In this document: piece by piece, positions 25,047 through 28,069 of the stretch
Numbering within the stretch: the first letter of the stretch is position 1
Layout of the letters: every line of letters begins with the position of its first letter
Source of the DNA: Cloacimonetes bacterium UBA5835
Lineage (GTDB): Bacteria; Cloacimonadota; Cloacimonadia; Cloacimonadales; Cloacimonadaceae
Assembly: GCA_002432865.1 (NCBI GenBank)
Contig: DJGX01000010.1
Span: forward strand, 41,549-69,617
Length of the DNA: 28,069 nt
Reading direction: 5' to 3'
The notes under the pieces: generated by a model
Database searches by the model: none
What the model saw: only the letters and a program-made list of their open reading frames with translations
What the model was told of the DNA's origin: nothing
Made by a program: the position numbers and the translations under genes

Positions 25047-25076
25047 TAAACTCTTATTTATTTCTTCATCCAGTTC

Positions 25077-25652
25077 CTATTCGTTTATAACTGTTTCTTC
25101 GGTTTCTTCGATATTTGATAAAACCTGACCCGCTTCTTCCAGCATCATAAGAAATTCATTTTGCTGGGGAGCGACCTTTTCTATTATGGCTTCTATCAAT
25201 TTCACTGGAGCCCAATATACTTCCATCCGTTTATAGGGAGTGCGAACAGGTATTTCTTGAATCAGTAAATTGGTAGGATCGCTTACCAATACCTGTAACA
25301 CTTCCCGAGGAGTGCGTTTTATTGCAAAAGGAAGGATTTTATTAAAAAACAAGCGTTTTTTGAAATCTTCATCTGTGTCTCTATGGAGTTTGCTTAATAT
25401 ATTCTTACATACTTCCAATTGCTGTTCTGTAATTTCTTCAATTGTATGTTTGAAGGTTGGGAAGGCATAATGAAGGGCAAGAGCTTCATAAATTTTATCG
25501 TGAGGAGCTCCAAATTCAATTTCCAGAACGCGCGCTAATGCCCCAGATGAAGTTCCTCCATATTCATTCATTTTCTTTTCAGCTTTTTCCATCGTATCTT
25601 CATCGAAAAGTTCATTATCGATTAAATATCTGGAAAATTTGTTATTGAGCAT
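25077..25652 (-). CDS. PilB/GspE N-terminal domain (MshEN/N1-like) part, split from the ATPase by an in-frame TAG
   Basis: 191 residues starting at MLNNKFSRYL. The ATG at 25652 has AAGGAA about eight bases upstream and lies 13 bases past the PilC stop. An earlier in-frame ATG at 25694 would overlap pilC and is rejected. It has the GspE/PilB N1 pattern: FSRYLIDNELFDEDTMEKA, GALARVLEIEFGAPHDKIYE, ALALHYAFPTF, then FFNKILPFAIKRTPREVLQV and VSDPTN. N1 domains bind the inner-membrane partner and, in some PilB proteins, c-di-GMP. The chain ends in an acidic linker (IEETEETVINE) at a TAG, after which the same frame continues through ELDEEINKSLL into the ATPase. The two parts plus linker would total about 600 residues, the normal PilB length. 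Confidence 0.8.
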   Translation of the reverse strand: MLNNKFSRYLIDNELFDEDTMEKAEKKMNEYGGTSSGALARVLEIEFGAPHDKIYEALALHYAFPTFKHTIEEITEQQLEVCKNILSKLHRDTDEDFKKRLFFNKILPFAIKRTPREVLQVLVSDPTNLLIQEIPVRTPYKRMEVYWAPVKLIEAIIEKVAPQQNEFLMMLEEAGQVLSNIEETEETVINE

Positions 25653-25665
25653 TGTAATATTCCTT

Positions 25666-27003
25666 CTAATAGGTGGGAGGAGAAATTGTAGCAATTTCTG
25701 CCGAAACGACAGTTAAAAAAGTGATTGCAATAGCTACTACTAAACCAACTATACTCTGGATATATTCAATTAAGTTATTCATTTTATAAGTTGTTTCAGC
25801 TTCATAGAAAGTGGCTATTTGTTGTGCCGATTGTAAGATAGTTCCAGTTTCTTGGCCAGTTTTTAAACGCATAAGAGCCGTGCGGGTAAAAACACCTGAC
25901 TGTTCCATAGCTGGAACAAAGGCTTCACCTTCTTTTAACATCAAAGGGATAGTAACTTTCTTAATTCTATCCTCCATCCAAGCATTTCTACAGGCTTCAG
26001 CAGCCGTTTTTATTGTTTCTATATTATCACCTGCACCACTATAAATAGTGCCAAAAACCCGAAAATAAATCTCTATGGATTGTTTATGTAACAAGTTCCC
26101 TATTAAAGGAAGCTTTACAATATGTTGATCGCGCCATATTCTACCTTTGGGAGTGCTCCACCAACGCCAGATAATTATTACTGGAATTAAAAATATCAGA
26201 AGAATAACCCACCAATATACTCCCAACCAATCACTTACTTCCAAAGTAGCTTTAGTCATAGGAGGCAAGGGAAGGTCGTATTTTAAAAACATCTTCGCTG
26301 TAGCGGGGAAGATATCTATTATATAATAGATTGTAGCACCAATTGTAGCCAGCAAAGCAAAAGCAGGTGATATTGTTGCTTTCTTGATGTTTTTCTTAAT
26401 CTCCATATCGCGCTCTATAAATTTACTGGTTGCATCAAAAACTTCTGCCATATTACCACTTCGCGTAGCTAAACCAAGCATATAAGCAGGAAATTTACCA
26501 AATATATGAGAATAGCGCATAAAGACCTCACGCCCTTCTGCACCCGATTTTAGCTGACTTTCAATCTGCAAAAGAGCATCACGAAAACCACGATTGGGTT
26601 GTTCTTCAGCTAACATTTCCAAGATTTTGCCAAAGTTCATCTTATCTCTAAGCATTGTAGATGATAGCTTAATAAACATCATTATATCTGCAACGGAGGG
26701 CTTGGATGGTAAATCAAATAACACAGGATTAACTTGAACTTTATCATAGCCCATTTTGCTTAAGGCAGCTACTACTTCTTCTTTACTAAAAGCACTTAAA
26801 CGACCCTTAACAGCTTTCCGTCCCTTCACTTGAACCTTGTAAAGCCAATCTCGCTTCTTCTCAAAGGTCTGAATCCTAAGCTTGTAACGCAATTCTAATT
26901 TAGCAAGTTGAGCTTTTGCGTCCTTTTTACTATCTGCCATAAATGTGCCTTGAACAAGCTTACCTTCAGGATTTATACCTTTGAAGCGATATTCTTTTGT
27001 CAT
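25666..27003 (-). CDS. pilC: Type IV pilus / type II secretion inner membrane platform protein
   Basis: 445-residue platform protein on which the ATPases act. After a roughly 100-residue N-terminal cytoplasmic region (EYRFKGINPEGKLVQGTFMA) there are two T2SSF-type repeats (about 105-230 and 310-435). Family blocks are LSSTMLRDKMNFGKILEMLA, LATRSGNMAEVFDATSKFIE, LIGNLLHKQSIEIYFRVFGT and LKTGQETGTILQSAQQIATF. Membrane helices lie at about 210-235, 265-287 and 412-438. The ATG has AGGAG five bases upstream and a promoter at 27036-27064, so it is the first gene of the pilus cluster. The TAG stop falls 13 bases before the N1 gene start. Confidence 0.92.
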   Translation of the reverse strand: MTKEYRFKGINPEGKLVQGTFMADSKKDAKAQLAKLELRYKLRIQTFEKKRDWLYKVQVKGRKAVKGRLSAFSKEEVVAALSKMGYDKVQVNPVLFDLPSKPSVADIMMFIKLSSTMLRDKMNFGKILEMLAEEQPNRGFRDALLQIESQLKSGAEGREVFMRYSHIFGKFPAYMLGLATRSGNMAEVFDATSKFIERDMEIKKNIKKATISPAFALLATIGATIYYIIDIFPATAKMFLKYDLPLPPMTKATLEVSDWLGVYWWVILLIFLIPVIIIWRWWSTPKGRIWRDQHIVKLPLIGNLLHKQSIEIYFRVFGTIYSGAGDNIETIKTAAEACRNAWMEDRIKKVTIPLMLKEGEAFVPAMEQSGVFTRTALMRLKTGQETGTILQSAQQIATFYEAETTYKMNNLIEYIQSIVGLVVAIAITFLTVVSAEIATISPPTY

Positions 27004-27035
27004 CTAATCTCCTATGGCTATAATAATATAAAAAC

Positions 27036-27064
27036 ACCATAGTTGTTGTTTATATTTTAGTCAA
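27036..27064 (-). promoter_or_regulatory. Promoter of the pilus gene cluster
   Basis: On the minus strand TTGACT (27064-27059) and TATGGT (27041-27036) are separated by exactly 17 bases. Transcription would start near 27029, giving a leader of about 26 bases to the ATG at 27003 with AGGAG at 27013-27009. The -35 matches five of six and the -10 four of six. Confidence 0.6.
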
Positions 27065-27132
27065 GCTTTTTTTACTATTTTTACCGTTGTTATGGGAAAG
27101 AGAGAGGTGCTTGTTTTTTCCCCACCGTGAGG
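27065..27132. other. Spacer between pilus promoter and the tandem repeat array
   Basis: Short noncoding stretch. Its right part, GCTTG, a T-run and CCCCACCGTGAGGATGT (27109-27136), recurs at 28041-28069 at the window end with one extra T. It therefore belongs to the boundary of the repeat array rather than to the pilus genes. No gene is supported here. Confidence 0.6.
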
Positions 27133-28069
27133 ATGTTTTATTTTAACTCTAAACCGAGCTTCAGCTTTGTCAGGAAAGAGATACGAACAAAATTACCTGT
27201 TGCTATATAAACCTCGTTGCAATTGAATAAAGAATCGGTTTAGAGTCAAAACAAAACACACCTGCTTGTTTTGACTTTCAATTTTGCGAAGGCCTTTAAG
27301 AAACCACCTTCCTACTATTTCAAGATAGGGGATCTTACTTTGAACTGGCATCAAGATTTCAAAATTGAGAGTTAAAACAAGAATTCACTATCAACCAGCC
27401 AAATTATCACCTGTCCAAGAATTCAAACTGATATCCAGATATCAAAATTGAGAGTTAAAACAAGAAATCACTATCAGCCAGCCAAATTATCACTTTTTCA
27501 CAAACTACCCCATCGAAGTAAATGTTTTATTTTAACTCTAAACCGAGCTTCAGCTTTGTCAGGATCGAGATACGAACTAAATTTCCTGTTGCTATATAAA
27601 CCTCGTTGCAACAGAATAAAGAATCGGTTTAGAGTCAAAACAAAACACACCTGCTTGTTTTGACTTTCAATTTTGCGAAGGTCTTTAAGAAAGCACTTTC
27701 CGATTATTTCAAGTTAAAGAATCTTACTTTTAACTGGTTTCAAGACTTCAAAATTGAGAGTTAAAACAAGGATTCACTATCAACCAGCCAAATTATCACC
27801 TGTCCAAGAATTCTAACTAGTATCCAGACTTCAAAATTGAGAGTTAAAACAAGAATTTAACCTCAACCAGCCATACTACAACCTTTTCACAAACTAATCA
27901 CTAACGAAGTAAATGTTTTATTTTAACTCTAAACCGAGCTTCAGCTTTGTCAGGAAAGAGATATGAACAAAATTTCCTGTTGCTATATGAACCTCGTTGC
28001 AGTAGTAGAAAGAATCGGTTTAGAGTCAAAACAAACGAGGGCTTGTTTTTTTCCCCACCGTGAGGATGT
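27133..28069. repeat. Tandem array of about 390-bp noncoding repeats with nested inverted repeats
   Basis: Units begin at 27133, 27522 and 27913 (periods 389 and 391). The third is cut short near 28034 and then joins the flanking sequence found before unit 1. Each unit has an inverted pair TTTTAACTCTAAACCGA / TCGGTTTAGAGTCAAAA (for example 27141-27157 and 27235-27251, 16 of 17 pairs). Full units also have a second pair GTTTTGACTTTCAATTTTG / CAAAATTGAGAGTTAAAAC (27268-27286 and 27360-27378, 17 of 19). CAAAATTGAGAGTTAAAAC recurs 83 bases on (27443, and 27749 and 27832 in unit 2), making sub-repeats. Reading frames across it are incidental. The array continues beyond the window. Function is unknown. 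Confidence 0.9.

Noticed and set aside
25077..25079. Pyrrolysine or other genome-wide recoding of TAG
   Set aside because: TAG ends several other genes here (4412, 8173, 9027, 25666) at normal family lengths, including a TAGTAG double stop in ecfT.
25666..25694. ATG at 25694 as start of the PilB N1 gene
   Set aside because: It overlaps the pilC coding end, and the ATG at 25652 has AAGGAA at good spacing.
27448..27663. 71-codon reading frame in the right-end repeats
   Set aside because: It sits entirely inside the noncoding satellite, is not preserved as a frame in the other unit, and has no ribosome binding site.
27133..28069. CRISPR array
   Set aside because: Repeats are about 390 bp with conserved, not unique, intervening sequence, the 83-bp sub-repeats share their spacers, and there are no cas genes nearby.

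Overview
The window is AT-rich bacterial DNA. It most likely comes from a Cloacimonadota-type (Candidatus Cloacimonas-like) Gram-negative anaerobe. That placement is an inference from three things: an outer-membrane secretin, a secreted protein with the C-terminal NYPNPFNP sorting/FlgD-like Ig domain common in Cloacimonadota and other FCB phyla, and overall low GC. No rRNA or other phylogenetic marker is present to prove it.

Left part (1-4414, + strand). A truncated GC-rich heptamer repeat opens the window. A good sigma70-type promoter (345-372) then drives a compact operon of five genes that touch or overlap end to end. These are a dCMP deaminase, an ECF-transporter S component, a membrane-anchored protein that looks like two SUOX (sulfite-oxidase/molybdopterin-binding) fold domains, a fused double-ATPase EcfA, and EcfT. 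This is a complete group-I ECF vitamin/cofactor-type importer with an unusual extracytoplasmic partner. The substrate is not assigned.

Middle (4415-8172). A noncoding stretch with imperfect inverted repeats is followed, on the minus strand, by a 1006-residue secreted repeat protein with a C-terminal sorting domain, and then by another noncoding stretch. That stretch holds a clear rho-independent terminator (8116-8151) for the genes to its right.

Right part (8173-27003, all minus strand). Nineteen co-directional genes follow a promoter at 27036-27064. The first thirteen (27003 down to 12115) form a type IV pilus / type II secretion-like machine with its own signalling. They encode the platform PilC, an assembly ATPase PilB split by one in-frame TAG into an N1 part and an ATPase part, three pilin-like membrane proteins (one with a LamG-like domain), a membrane DHp-only histidine protein, a receiver-cNMP-like protein, PilT, a PilM-PilN-helical-repeat fusion, a PilO-PilP-like fusion, a short secretin, and a hybrid histidine kinase. 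Housekeeping genes follow in the same direction: gcvH, gmk, a divergent RNA polymerase omega with a long acidic tail, family 4 uracil-DNA glycosylase, a metallophosphoesterase, and a pyridoxal/pyridoxamine kinase.

Right edge (27065-28069). A noncoding array of about 390-bp tandem repeats contains nested inverted repeats and 83-bp sub-repeats. It runs off the window.

The most notable points are the rearranged pilus gene set (fusions, split PilB, apparently leaderless pilin-like proteins), the DHp-only/REC-cNMP pair embedded in it, the SUOX-like protein in the ECF operon, and the 390-bp satellite.
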